From the NCBI GenBank assembly GCA_026702755.1, contig JAPPBX010000090.1, positions 62,001 through 126,000 on the forward strand: a DNA stretch of 64,000 nt, read 5' to 3'. Below are positions 52,127 through 60,840 of the stretch, piece after piece (positions within the stretch are counted from its first letter, which is position 1; each line of letters begins with the position of its first letter). The stretch comes from Candidatus Poribacteria bacterium. GTDB lineage: Bacteria; Poribacteria; WGA-4E; WGA-3G. Below the pieces are notes generated by a model that was not told the origin of the DNA, made no database searches, and was given only the letters and a program-made list of their open reading frames with translations. The translations under genes were made by a program, and so were the position numbers.

Positions 52127-53461
52127 CTAAATACTCGAAATAAAACGTCCTGGATTCAACAAACCATCCGGATCGAATTTGGCTTTAACCTGTTTCATTA
52201 AACTAAGCGTGCCTCCGACGGAACCCCAAACGTCAATATGTTGTTTGAGTTCAGACGGTGCGGTTTCTATTATAAGGTTCCCCTGCGCCTTCATTGCCGA
52301 TTGACGCAGCTGCGTGAGTGCATCCGCAAGTTGTTGAAAATCTGTGTTAGACATTATAGGAAGGGTGAGATATAACACACCACTCCCAAGCAACGCCATC
52401 ATTTGAACATGACGCGCCCAATCCGCGTCTCCAACTTGCGCAGCAAATTCGGCGATATCGGTACGCTTCAGATTTAACTTGGCAATCACTACCTCAATAC
52501 TTCTGCTGTCTGCAGGGAATTCCTGAATAGCCTCTTGAAGCTGGTGTTGCGATTCGTCTTCTACAATAGTCACACCGATCGCGCCATTTTGTTCCATAAC
52601 TTCTTGGCAGTGTGTCAATTGCCACGCTACGGTCTCGGCATCGCCACCGAACCCAACTGTCAGTACCGGTTCATTTTTAGCTGCAGTGGCATCGCTAAGC
52701 CTTGGATCTGCGTTAGCAAATAGATTTACAAACAGCGGCAATATCTGCGAACCTACAATGTTTAAGCCCGTGTCAGCAGCGTCTTGAACACTTTGAAAGT
52801 CTGCGGTGAGGATTGCTTGCCGTGCAGGTATCGGGGACAATTTGAGAGCCACTTCGGTGATAATACCGAGCGTTCCAAAAGCACCGATATAAAGCTTGTT
52901 GAGATCGTAACCCGCGACATTTTTCACCACTTTCCCACCGCTTTTGGCAACGGTGCCGTTTGCATGGACAACCTTCAATCCCAAAACCTGATTTCGGGCG
53001 GTCCCATGTCGTAAACGGAAAGAACCGCTCACATTTGTTGCAACAATTCCACCGATGGTGCTTCGGGCTGCATAAGGTGGATTCAATGAGAGAAACTGTC
53101 GATATTTCGCTAATTCAGTTTGAAGAACGGCTAAAGGAATACCCGCCTCCACAGTTACAGTTAAATCCGCCGGTTCATATTCGATGACGCTATTGAGTCG
53201 CGTTGTCGCGAGTACCACATCTACCTTTTGTGGTAGATTCCCGATGTCAAGTTTCGTGCCAGCACCAGCAGGCATAACCGATAAGTCCTGTTTTGCCGCA
53301 AATCGGAGAACATCTTGTATCTCTTGGATGGATCCCGGCAAGACGACTGCTTTCGGAACATATCCATCAAAAGTGTAAGCGGGAATCTGTGCCTCTGGCA
53401 GGATCCCAGACTCTCCTACTATATGTTTAAGTTCATCGTGCAAGGCACGCGAATTCTCCAT
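52127..53461 (-). CDS. glcE: FAD-binding oxidoreductase, GlcE-like
   Basis: This is a PCMH-type flavoprotein of about 444 residues, similar to the GlcE subunit of glycolate oxidase or D-lactate-type dehydrogenases. The FAD domain shows LSVMPAGAGTKLDIGNLPQKVDVVLATTRLNSVIEYEPADLTVTVEAGIPL, the domain body has TIGGIVATNVSGSFRLRHGTARNQVLGLKVV, and the C-terminus ends KAKFDPDGLLNPGRFI. The ATG at 53461 is chosen over an in-frame GTG at 53482. It follows the two small genes and glcD on the same strand. Confidence 0.88.
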   Translation of the reverse strand: MENSRALHDELKHIVGESGILPEAQIPAYTFDGYVPKAVVLPGSIQEIQDVLRFAAKQDLSVMPAGAGTKLDIGNLPQKVDVVLATTRLNSVIEYEPADLTVTVEAGIPLAVLQTELAKYRQFLSLNPPYAARSTIGGIVATNVSGSFRLRHGTARNQVLGLKVVHANGTVAKSGGKVVKNVAGYDLNKLYIGAFGTLGIITEVALKLSPIPARQAILTADFQSVQDAADTGLNIVGSQILPLFVNLFANADPRLSDATAAKNEPVLTVGFGGDAETVAWQLTHCQEVMEQNGAIGVTIVEDESQHQLQEAIQEFPADSRSIEVVIAKLNLKRTDIAEFAAQVGDADWARHVQMMALLGSGVLYLTLPIMSNTDFQQLADALTQLRQSAMKAQGNLIIETAPSELKQHIDVWGSVGGTLSLMKQVKAKFDPDGLLNPGRFISSI

Positions 53462-53506
53462 GTACTTCTCTTTCTTCCTCACGATAGTAAACAGTTATGT
53501 TTCAGA

Positions 53507-53740
53507 TTACTTGGTGAGAATCCGTATTTCAAATCCCTCTATGTTTTCGCCCTGTTCCAATTGGAAAGGTGTCTGGTAAACAGGTGAATCTTCCAAACGT
53601 TTTACACTCCGCTCAAGTAGAGACAAACGTGAACTAAGTCTTCCAAACTCTCGAACAATCCATATTATGCCACCTACTATAGCGAGTAATACTGGTACTC
53701 CTGCTGCAAGTAAAGCAACAATTACATTTGCCTCTATCAC
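53507..53740 (-). CDS. Small membrane-anchored coiled-coil protein between glcD and glcE
   Basis: From the GTG at 53740 with GGAGGG ahead, the product has 77 residues: a hydrophobic segment (VIVALLAAGVPVLLAIVGGIIWIV) and a short helical, possibly coiled-coil part (REFGRLSSRLSLLERSVKRLED). The rest is a short tail, GENIEGFEIRILTK. The GTG lies a few bases after the stop of the previous small gene, which suggests translational coupling. No family is recognised. Being inside a glcD/glcE unit, it may anchor the oxidase to the membrane; that is inference. Confidence 0.55.
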   Translation of the reverse strand: MIEANVIVALLAAGVPVLLAIVGGIIWIVREFGRLSSRLSLLERSVKRLEDSPVYQTPFQLEQGENIEGFEIRILTK

Positions 53741-53744
53741 TCCG

Positions 53745-54071
53745 CTATCCCTCCACATTAATCTGGTCAAGACTGAGGTTGATTCGTCTCGTCCAGTACT
53801 CTCCTGACTTACTATCAAGGTATTCCATTCTGTCCCCGGTACTTGAGATGCTACCATCAGTATCAAATTTATTTCCTAACGCAGAACCAAAAGTGTCAAT
53901 AAATCGCTCATAACTGTGCGTAGGAATGACAGGCATCTTGTCTGCTTTTGTAATAATAATGCGAACCGAGAATTCATTCCCACTGACATGTTCAACAGAT
54001 TCAACTTCAGTGACATCTTGCAGTAAATCTCGGATAGTGTTGATAACATCATCTTTAGAAAAGGTTTTCAT
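53745..54071 (-). CDS. Small conserved-looking protein of unknown function between glcD and glcE
   Basis: This 108-residue soluble protein is not assigned to a family by me. It has an N-terminal helical start (FSKDDVINTIRDLLQDVTEVESVEHVSG) then a beta-rich part (FSVRIIITKADKMPVIP, FDTDGSISSTGDRMEYLDSKSGEYW). The start ATG is adjacent to the glcD stop (TAA then ATG). The product could be an adaptor for the flavoprotein pair or an unrelated insertion. Coding status is supported by the tight packing and the ribosome-binding site for its neighbour. Confidence 0.55.
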   Translation of the reverse strand: MKTFSKDDVINTIRDLLQDVTEVESVEHVSGNEFSVRIIITKADKMPVIPTHSYERFIDTFGSALGNKFDTDGSISSTGDRMEYLDSKSGEYWTRRINLSLDQINVEG

Positions 54072-55505
54072 TTAGAAGTTCCTCACTGATTCGGGTTGTA
54101 AACCCAATTTCGCGTAAGATTCGGCAGTTGGGAAAATTTTTCCGGGGTTGCAGAGTCCTGTGGGATTAAAAATCTCTTTGACTGTCGCCATCACCTGCAA
54201 ATCCGCAGGACTGAAAATGAGGGGCATATAATCCATCTTTTCAACACCGATGCCGTGCTCTCCAGTGATTGTGCCACCGACCTCAGCACACACAGACAGA
54301 ATCTCCATGTTCACATGCTCCACGCGTTCACACTGATCCGCGTCGCGCTCGTTAAACAGAACAATGGGATGGATATTGCCATCACCGGCGTGGAACACAT
54401 TTGCGATCGGTATCTGATATTTTTCGGAGATTTCAGAGATGCGCCGTAAGACCTTCGGCAGCGTCGTCCTCGGCACAACACCATCTTGAGTGATATAGTT
54501 CGGTGCAAGCCGTCCAAATGATCCAAACGCGCTTTTCCGCGCTTTCCAGAGTTGCTGCCGTTCCGCCTCATCTTTGGCGTAATCGACCTTCCGAGCGTTG
54601 TGCTGTTTGAAGATTTCCAGAATCTGATCGGTCTGGTTCTGCATGCCTGCCTCAATACCATCAAGCTCAACAATCAAAATAGCATCGGCATCAAGCGGAA
54701 AACCGAATTGGAAGGCTTCCTCCAAAGCACGGATGACAAGACTGTCCATCATTTCGAGTGCAGCCGGAATAATACCTTCACCGATAATCGTTGAAACGGC
54801 GTTTGAGGCATCATCCATCGTTTCAAAGACGGCAAGTGCTGTCTGGTATGCTTGCGGATTTCGGGTGAGACGGACGATCGCCTTCGTTACTATCCCGAAT
54901 GTGCCTTCGGAACCGATCAGGACACCACGTAAATCGTAGCCGGGTGTTTCTTCAACAGTGCTTCCGAATTCTACGATTTCACCATCCGGCAGAACAACTT
55001 CCAACCCAAGCACATGATCAGACGTAACACCATATTTCAGAGTATGCGGTCCCCCCGAATTTTCGGCGATATTTCCGCCTATCGTACATGCCTTCTGGCT
55101 TGAGGGATCCGGTGCGTAGTGATAGCCTTGACTTTGCACCGCCTGTGTCAACAACAAATTAACGACCCCAGGCTCAACCACTGCCCGTTCGTTTTCAAGA
55201 TCTACTTCTAAAATGCGATCCATCCGATTGAGGGCGATGATAATACCACCCTGAACAGAGAGCATACCACCACTTAAGCCGGTGCCACCACCGCGGGCAA
55301 TAAACGGTGTCTCGTATTTATTCGCTAACTTTACGATATCCGACACCTGCTGCGCCGTATCTGCGAAGACAACGACATCCGGCATCGCTTTAAAAGAGGG
55401 TGCAGCATCACATTCATATACCGAGAGTGCAGTTGCATCGGTTAAAACATTTCGAGCACCGAGGAGCGCAGTAAGATCAGCAATGAGTTGTTCTTTTTGG
55501 TCCAT
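54072..55505 (-). CDS. glcD: FAD-linked oxidase, GlcD-like (glycolate/D-lactate dehydrogenase)
   Basis: This is a D-2-hydroxyacid dehydrogenase flavoprotein of 477 residues. The FAD region has FIARGGGTGLSGGMLSVQGGIIIALNRMDRILEVDLENERAVVEPGVVN, the substrate side has IPIANVFHAGDGNIHPIVLFNERD with the conserved His and Asp, and the end has GTITGEHGIGVEKMDYM. These match GlcD/D-lactate dehydrogenases. The iron-sulfur subunit GlcF is not in the window. It is first in a minus-strand unit with two small genes and glcE. Confidence 0.93.
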   Translation of the reverse strand: MDQKEQLIADLTALLGARNVLTDATALSVYECDAAPSFKAMPDVVVFADTAQQVSDIVKLANKYETPFIARGGGTGLSGGMLSVQGGIIIALNRMDRILEVDLENERAVVEPGVVNLLLTQAVQSQGYHYAPDPSSQKACTIGGNIAENSGGPHTLKYGVTSDHVLGLEVVLPDGEIVEFGSTVEETPGYDLRGVLIGSEGTFGIVTKAIVRLTRNPQAYQTALAVFETMDDASNAVSTIIGEGIIPAALEMMDSLVIRALEEAFQFGFPLDADAILIVELDGIEAGMQNQTDQILEIFKQHNARKVDYAKDEAERQQLWKARKSAFGSFGRLAPNYITQDGVVPRTTLPKVLRRISEISEKYQIPIANVFHAGDGNIHPIVLFNERDADQCERVEHVNMEILSVCAEVGGTITGEHGIGVEKMDYMPLIFSPADLQVMATVKEIFNPTGLCNPGKIFPTAESYAKLGLQPESVRNF

Positions 55506-55612
55506 AGTCTATTCCTTTTTCATGGCGATTTTTGATTACTCTTGTACTTAGTGTACCACAATTCTGATTGAATGTCCAATTAGAAATTTAGGAATGTTTC
55601 CAGATTTTTTAT

Positions 55613-55642
55613 TTGTTATAGCTATCCGCAGCGTGTTATAAT
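55613..55642 (+). promoter_or_regulatory. Promoter for the first lectin-fold gene
   Basis: TTGTTA (55613-55618), an 18-bp spacer and TATAAT (55637-55642) lie 77 bp before the gene. Confidence 0.45.
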
Positions 55643-55719
55643 TATGAGATTGAACACAATTTACCAAAGTTTGATTATTGAGGAATTTTTCAAAGACACA
55701 GTGAGTGTAGGAGACAAAA

Positions 55720-56499
55720 ATGCGAAAATCGATATTGATTTTAGGAATTGCTTGTTTGATCACTTGGACACTATCACATATCTGTTCTGCTGAAATCGAT
55801 CCGGAAACAGCCGTTGGTGTGTGGCTTTTTGATGAAGGTGCAGGTAAAACAACCAAAGATGCTTCAGGAAAAGAGCACGATGGCACAATCAACGGTGCCA
55901 AGTGGAAAGACGGAAAAATTGGAAAAGCACTTGAGTTTGATGGCGCACAATGGGTGTCCATTGACTCTACACCGGAACTACAACTCGGTGAAGAACTCAC
56001 GATGATGGCATGGTTTTTTGCCACAGATATTTCCACTTGGCGACAACTCATTGCTAAAAGTAACGAATATCTCTTGAGGATTGATCCGCCACAGGAAGGG
56101 AATAAAATGTCAGCGTTTGTCAAGCCCGGTGGAAGTTGGGAACCGAGAGCCTCGGCGAATGTTCCTGATGAAAAAAAATGGATTCACTTCGCAGCGACTT
56201 ACGACATCAACGAGAAGGCTGAGCAACTCGCCGTGTACGTAAATGGTAAAAAAGCAGGGGTGAGCACACGTCCCGGAAAAACCGCTGTTACTGGCAATCC
56301 TGTCGAGATTGGTAAATGGGGTGGCGGTTCATACTTCGTCGGTATTATTGACGAAGCCGCCATTTTCAACACTGTTCTCAGCGAAGACGATCTCACAATT
56401 ATCGTGGAACATGGATTAGCAAAGGCACTTGGTGGGTTAGACGTTGAACCAACAAGCAAGTTGGCAACAACATGGGCAACCCTTAAAGCAAACCGCTAA
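55720..56499 (+). CDS. Secreted LamG-domain (concanavalin A-like) protein
   Basis: This exported protein of 259 residues has an N-terminal signal (ILILGIACLITWTLSHICSAE). The LamG-type fold has ETAVGVWLFDEGAGKTTKDASGKEHDGTINGAKWKDGKIGKALEFDG, then LTMMAWFFATD, WIHFAATYDI and FVGIIDEAAIFNTVLSEDDL. It probably binds carbohydrate, but the ligand is unknown. It ends with a tail, VEPTSKLATTWATLKANR, shared with the next gene. GTAGGAG precedes the ATG. Confidence 0.87.
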   Translation: MRKSILILGIACLITWTLSHICSAEIDPETAVGVWLFDEGAGKTTKDASGKEHDGTINGAKWKDGKIGKALEFDGAQWVSIDSTPELQLGEELTMMAWFFATDISTWRQLIAKSNEYLLRIDPPQEGNKMSAFVKPGGSWEPRASANVPDEKKWIHFAATYDINEKAEQLAVYVNGKKAGVSTRPGKTAVTGNPVEIGKWGGGSYFVGIIDEAAIFNTVLSEDDLTIIVEHGLAKALGGLDVEPTSKLATTWATLKANR

Positions 56500-56563
56500 C
56501 CTACAATAATACCGCTATTGAGTCCTTTTTATTTTTTGTTAACTATAACATTACGCTATATGC

Positions 56564-56569
56564 TATAAT
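56564..56569 (+). promoter_or_regulatory. Extended -10 before the second lectin-fold gene
   Basis: TGCTATAATG contains a TG-extended TATAAT (56564-56569) 25 bp before the ATG; no good -35 box is at the usual distance. Confidence 0.4.
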
Positions 56570-56594
56570 GACTTAAACCAAAAGGAGGATTGCT

Positions 56595-57329
56595 ATGCGA
56601 ATCACGATTCTCGTATGCGGATTCCTGATGTGTCTCATCGGGACAGGTTCTGCCGGTGTATGGACGGATCCGTTTGATGGCAACGAACTCGTTGAAGAAT
56701 GGGAATTTCGCGATTATCGCGACAAAGTTACAACGTTTGAAGTCAAAGATGGCTTCCTACAGATGACCAATCCGAAGGGCGGATGGGGACATACCACGCC
56801 TGACAAACCGATGGTTGAACGGGAAATCCCGAAAAGCGCAGCGAAAAACATTACGGTGAGCGGGATTTTTACCACCGAACCGGATAAACCAGCGGATTCG
56901 TGGATTGGTATTTTCCTTTACAGTGATGACGACTTGAACTACGCCTGTTTGCTATTTGGCGGCGAAGCCAACCAACCGCAAAAAACACTCATCGGTAGTA
57001 TGGTTGAAGCCAATTGGCAAGACAAGGGACACTTCCAAACCGGCTTCGATGTTCCCATTCACCTCAAGATTGTCAAAGAGGGCGATCTGTTCTCTGGCTA
57101 CTACCGCGAAAGTGAAAAAGATGACTGGACGCTGTCTGGGAACAAAACGTGGAACCACAAGTTTGACGTAGAGCGCGTCGGTGTCGGTTTCATGAACAGT
57201 TGGGGCGGTCAAACAGTTACATTTATGGTCGATACACTCTCCATTGAAGGCGAAGGGATTGAACCCTTGTCAGTTGCGCCAAATGGCAAATTAGCGACAA
57301 CATGGGGGATCCTCAAAGCAAGTCAATAA
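56595..57329 (+). CDS. Secreted concanavalin A-like (DUF1080/DUF1349-type) protein with shared C-terminal tail
   Basis: This exported protein of 244 residues begins ILVCGFLMCLIGTGSAG, a signal peptide. The body (WTDPFDGNELVEEWEFRDY, GFLQMTNPKGGWGH, DLNYACLLFGGE, LKIVKEGDLFSGYYRESEKDDW, GFMNSWGG) has the pattern of the jelly-roll DUF1080/DUF1349 group rather than LamG. The last 18 residues, VAPNGKLATTWGILKASQ, match those of the previous protein. AAAGGAGG lies seven bases before the ATG. A surface or carbohydrate-binding role is inferred. Confidence 0.85.
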   Translation: MRITILVCGFLMCLIGTGSAGVWTDPFDGNELVEEWEFRDYRDKVTTFEVKDGFLQMTNPKGGWGHTTPDKPMVEREIPKSAAKNITVSGIFTTEPDKPADSWIGIFLYSDDDLNYACLLFGGEANQPQKTLIGSMVEANWQDKGHFQTGFDVPIHLKIVKEGDLFSGYYRESEKDDWTLSGNKTWNHKFDVERVGVGFMNSWGGQTVTFMVDTLSIEGEGIEPLSVAPNGKLATTWGILKASQ

Positions 57330-57376
57330 CCTTTATTAGAATGTGTTTTTCTGCTAAGAGAAAGCAGATTTAAAAC

Positions 57377-57398
57377 GGGGTGGTGCAAGCACCGCCCC
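57377..57398. repeat. Perfect-stem intergenic hairpin
   Basis: GGGGTGGTGC (57377-57386) pairs with GCACCGCCCC (57389-57398) around AA, with one G-T pair. It lies between the lectin-fold gene and the RND gene. Without a T-run it is a structured repeat or a weak terminator. Confidence 0.6.
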
Positions 57399-57497
57399 TA
57401 TAATACGTCTTAAACAGAACCGAAGAGCACCAAAAGACAAAGGCTTAAGGTCACGCAGGGAAGAAAAAATTAGAGAACAAGGAGAAATGTTAGCACC

Positions 57498-60400
57498 ATG
57501 TCCATCCCCAAAATATCCGTAAATAACCCGGTCTTAGCAAACATGTTAATGATCATAATCATTGCATTCGGGTTGTATGCATGGATAAACCTACCACGGG
57601 AACTCACACCAGAAATCGCCTTACAGAGTGCAACGGTGACAACACTCTATCCGGGAGCCTCTCCAGAAGAAGTTGAAAAACTTGTCACCGCCCCCATTGA
57701 AGACGCTATCGAGGAAAACGTTAGCAAAATCAATTTGTTGTTCTCTACCTCTTCTGAAGGCAGATCCGTCATCTCCGTCGACTTTGAAGAAATGAGCGAT
57801 CGGGATTACGACAAGGAAATTGAAAACCTCCGCACTGCTGTAGAGCAGGTGAATGAGCTCCCAGAAGAGATTTTAGAGGATCCGCAAGTTGAAGAACTTG
57901 ATGTTTCCTCCGGCTTTCCCATGCTAACGATTGCTGTAGGCGGGAAAATTTCGGAATCCCAGATGCGCGACATCGCCGAAAATCTCAAAGACGAAATCTT
58001 GGACATCAAAAACATCGCGTCCGTCCGGATAGCAGGCCTCCGCGAAAGAGAAATTTGGATTGAGGTGAATCCGGATCGGTTGAAAGCCTATCAGATTCCG
58101 ATTGCGATGGTTATTACTGCAGTCGGTGCAAGCAATTTGAACCTCCCAGCGGGTACCATGGAACTCGGCAATACAGAATTCATGGTCCGGACGATGGGTG
58201 AATTCGCCACTCCAGACACGATCGGTGAGACTATCATCTCCGTTCAACCGACAGGTACGCCGCTCCGGCTGAAAGATGTCGCTACTGTTTCGGACACCTA
58301 CGAAGAAGCGAGAACCCTATCCCGGATTAATGCGGAACCCTCTATTAGTCTGAGCGTACAAAAAAAGACCGAGGGAAACACGATCGCGTTAGTTGCCCAA
58401 CTTCGAGAATTAGTTGAAAAATGGAGAGCCGATCTCCCTGAAGGTGCCGAATTGACAGCTGTCAACGATTACTCGGTTATTCTCAAGGAGCGGTTGGGGA
58501 TTCTTGAAACAAATGCGTTTTTCGGTTTGGTGCTCGTCGTATTCATGCTCTTCCTCTTTATCGGTTGGCGGAATGCCGTGTTCGCAGCACTCGGCATACC
58601 GGTGGCGTTTATGGCAACCTTCTGGTTTATGTCTGTGGGTGGCTATACACTCAGCGGTGTCTCCCTGTTCGGACTGATTTTAGTCGTCGGGATTGTTGTT
58701 GACGATGCTATTGTTGTCATAGAGAACATTTACCGACACATTGAGAGAGGGGCACCCCCGAAAGTCGCTGCTATTCGTGGTGCGGAAGAAGTCGGCTGGC
58801 CCGTCTTAGCCGCCAGCTTAACGACTATCTGTGCATTCGGTCCATTGATGTTTATGTCCGGTGTTCCTGGACAGTTTATGCGAGTCGTTCCAATCATGGC
58901 GATCCTCGTGCTGATTGCCTCTCTCTTTGAAGTGTTCGTGATTTTACCGGCGCACGTTTCCGAGTGGGGAAAAGCGAGAACGCAGACAGGACGGAGTAGA
59001 CTTGAAAATCTCCGCACCCGATCTCGGGATGCCTTTGCCCTAAGTGCTTACATCACCGGCTTTTTCGCAGGGTTCGGCCTGTTTTTTGACTTTATCAGGA
59101 GCCGATATGTTAGAATTTTGAAGATAACGATTCGACATCGATATGCCTTTGTAGGAAGTGTCTTCTTTATCGGTTTGATCGCGTGCGTGGGCGCATTTTT
59201 AGTCCTCGATAGGGAGCTCTTCCCCGGTGAAGATTTCCCACAATTCTATGTCAAAGCCGAAATGCCGCCTTCTTATGGGATGCAAGAAACAACAGAAGTC
59301 GTAGCACACCTCGAAGCAGCTGCCAAAACACTTCCATCCAGTGAAGTCGCTGCTATCGTCAGTAACATCGGATTACACACGCCGACTGGGGGTTTGATGG
59401 AAGGCATTACCTATGGATCCAATTTCGGTGAGGTTATTGTTGAACTCACACCAAAACAGCAACGTACTCGAGGTGTAGATGACATCATCGCAGAACTGCG
59501 GACGAAAACCACAACCATTAGTGGAATTGAGGAACTGAACTTCATCACACAGGAAGGCGGACCGCCGCAAGGGGAAGATGTTGAAGTCAAGGTAAAAGGA
59601 GCCAGATTTGAACAACTGACGGCACTGGCTGATACCCTTAAAGCCTCACTCTCGCAGATGGACGGTGTCTACGACATTCGAGATGACTTTCGCACGGGTA
59701 AATCCGAACTTCGCATCTACCTGAAACCGGAAAAGACACATCAATACGGATTAACTACATTCCAGATTGCGCAAACAGTGCGGACCGCTATTGAGGGTGC
59801 CAAAGCGACAACTTATCGCGAAGCAGACGAAGCGATTGATGTCATCGTCAAATACGAGGAAGATACGCTCGGCAACCTTGCTGCACTGAATAACTTGTTG
59901 ATTGCAACACCCACAGGTGCGATTGTCCCGCTCAAGGATGTCGCCGATATCACGGAGGAGAAAGGATACTCTGACATCCGCCGATTTGACGGTGAACGGG
60001 CGATTACGGTTTATGCTTCCGTAGATAGGGCAAAAACGACACCCTTTGATGCAACTCAAACACTCATCAGTAAATTTGCTGATGTCGAATCCCTGTACCC
60101 CGGATACCAACTCGATTTTAGAGGGCTTTTCGATGAGATTATAGAGTCCTTTTCTGAGTTGTGGAAGTTGTTCATTGTTGGGCTGTTACTCATCTATGTC
60201 GTATTGGGTGCACAATTCAAATCCTTTATACAACCGATTATCATTATGCTCGCTGTTCCGTTCGGAATGATAGGGGCGATGGTTGGGTTACTTCTTGCTA
60301 ATGCGACGCTTAGTATGGTTGCCATGTTTGGTATCGTTGCACTCTCCGGTATTGTGGTGAATGATTCAATTGTGCTTATCGACTTTATCAACAAATACCG

Positions 60401-60725
60401 CGAACGCGGTTACAATAAGTGGTATGCCATTCTGAAAGGCGGGTACGTCCGATTACGCCCGATTGTCCTCACTTCACTCACAACAATTATTGGACTCATG
60501 CCGATGGCAATCGGTCTTGGTGGTAAATCGCCTATCTGGATGCCGATGGCGTATACAATCATCTTCGGGCTTGCGCTCGCAACCACGATGACGCTGTTTG
60601 TCATGCCAGCCCTTTATGCCATCACAACAGACATACGAGGTCTCGTCCTGAAAAACCCGGAAGAACGTTTCCGAGCTGTTTCAGACGAAGACTTGTTGGG
60701 TGAAGCAGTCCCGGCTGATGATTAA
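57498..60725 (+). CDS. RND-family efflux permease, first of two tandem copies
   Basis: This inner-membrane proton-driven exporter subunit has 1075 residues and resembles AcrB/MexB or hydrophobe-exporter types. The N-terminal TM1 is NPVLANMLMIIIIAFGLYAWI, the first porter domain follows, and the TM4 proton-relay pair is VVGIVVDDAIVVIENIY. The second half repeats the layout, with LLLIYVVLGAQFKSFIQPIIIML and a late block VLTSLTTIIGLMPMAIGLGGKSPIW. An AAGGAG is visible about 14 bp upstream, longer than usual. No membrane-fusion protein or outer-membrane channel is in the window. Confidence 0.93.
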   Translation: MSIPKISVNNPVLANMLMIIIIAFGLYAWINLPRELTPEIALQSATVTTLYPGASPEEVEKLVTAPIEDAIEENVSKINLLFSTSSEGRSVISVDFEEMSDRDYDKEIENLRTAVEQVNELPEEILEDPQVEELDVSSGFPMLTIAVGGKISESQMRDIAENLKDEILDIKNIASVRIAGLREREIWIEVNPDRLKAYQIPIAMVITAVGASNLNLPAGTMELGNTEFMVRTMGEFATPDTIGETIISVQPTGTPLRLKDVATVSDTYEEARTLSRINAEPSISLSVQKKTEGNTIALVAQLRELVEKWRADLPEGAELTAVNDYSVILKERLGILETNAFFGLVLVVFMLFLFIGWRNAVFAALGIPVAFMATFWFMSVGGYTLSGVSLFGLILVVGIVVDDAIVVIENIYRHIERGAPPKVAAIRGAEEVGWPVLAASLTTICAFGPLMFMSGVPGQFMRVVPIMAILVLIASLFEVFVILPAHVSEWGKARTQTGRSRLENLRTRSRDAFALSAYITGFFAGFGLFFDFIRSRYVRILKITIRHRYAFVGSVFFIGLIACVGAFLVLDRELFPGEDFPQFYVKAEMPPSYGMQETTEVVAHLEAAAKTLPSSEVAAIVSNIGLHTPTGGLMEGITYGSNFGEVIVELTPKQQRTRGVDDIIAELRTKTTTISGIEELNFITQEGGPPQGEDVEVKVKGARFEQLTALADTLKASLSQMDGVYDIRDDFRTGKSELRIYLKPEKTHQYGLTTFQIAQTVRTAIEGAKATTYREADEAIDVIVKYEEDTLGNLAALNNLLIATPTGAIVPLKDVADITEEKGYSDIRRFDGERAITVYASVDRAKTTPFDATQTLISKFADVESLYPGYQLDFRGLFDEIIESFSELWKLFIVGLLLIYVVLGAQFKSFIQPIIIMLAVPFGMIGAMVGLLLANATLSMVAMFGIVALSGIVVNDSIVLIDFINKYRERGYNKWYAILKGGYVRLRPIVLTSLTTIIGLMPMAIGLGGKSPIWMPMAYTIIFGLALATTMTLFVMPALYAITTDIRGLVLKNPEERFRAVSDEDLLGEAVPADD

Positions 60726-60735
60726 ATAGAATGAC

Positions 60736-60761
60736 AAGGCGAGGTGTGCTGACCTCGCCTT
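60736..60761 (+). terminator. Terminator after the first RND gene
   Basis: AAGGCGAGGT (60736-60745) pairs with ACCTCGCCTT (60752-60761) around GTGCTG, followed by TATACACTTTTT. This separates the two RND genes. Confidence 0.65.
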
Positions 60762-60840
60762 ATACACTTTTTATCCGTGCAGACAAAACATCCACAAATC
60801 AACACGCAATTTTAATCCCACACAGTAAAATTCGATCACC

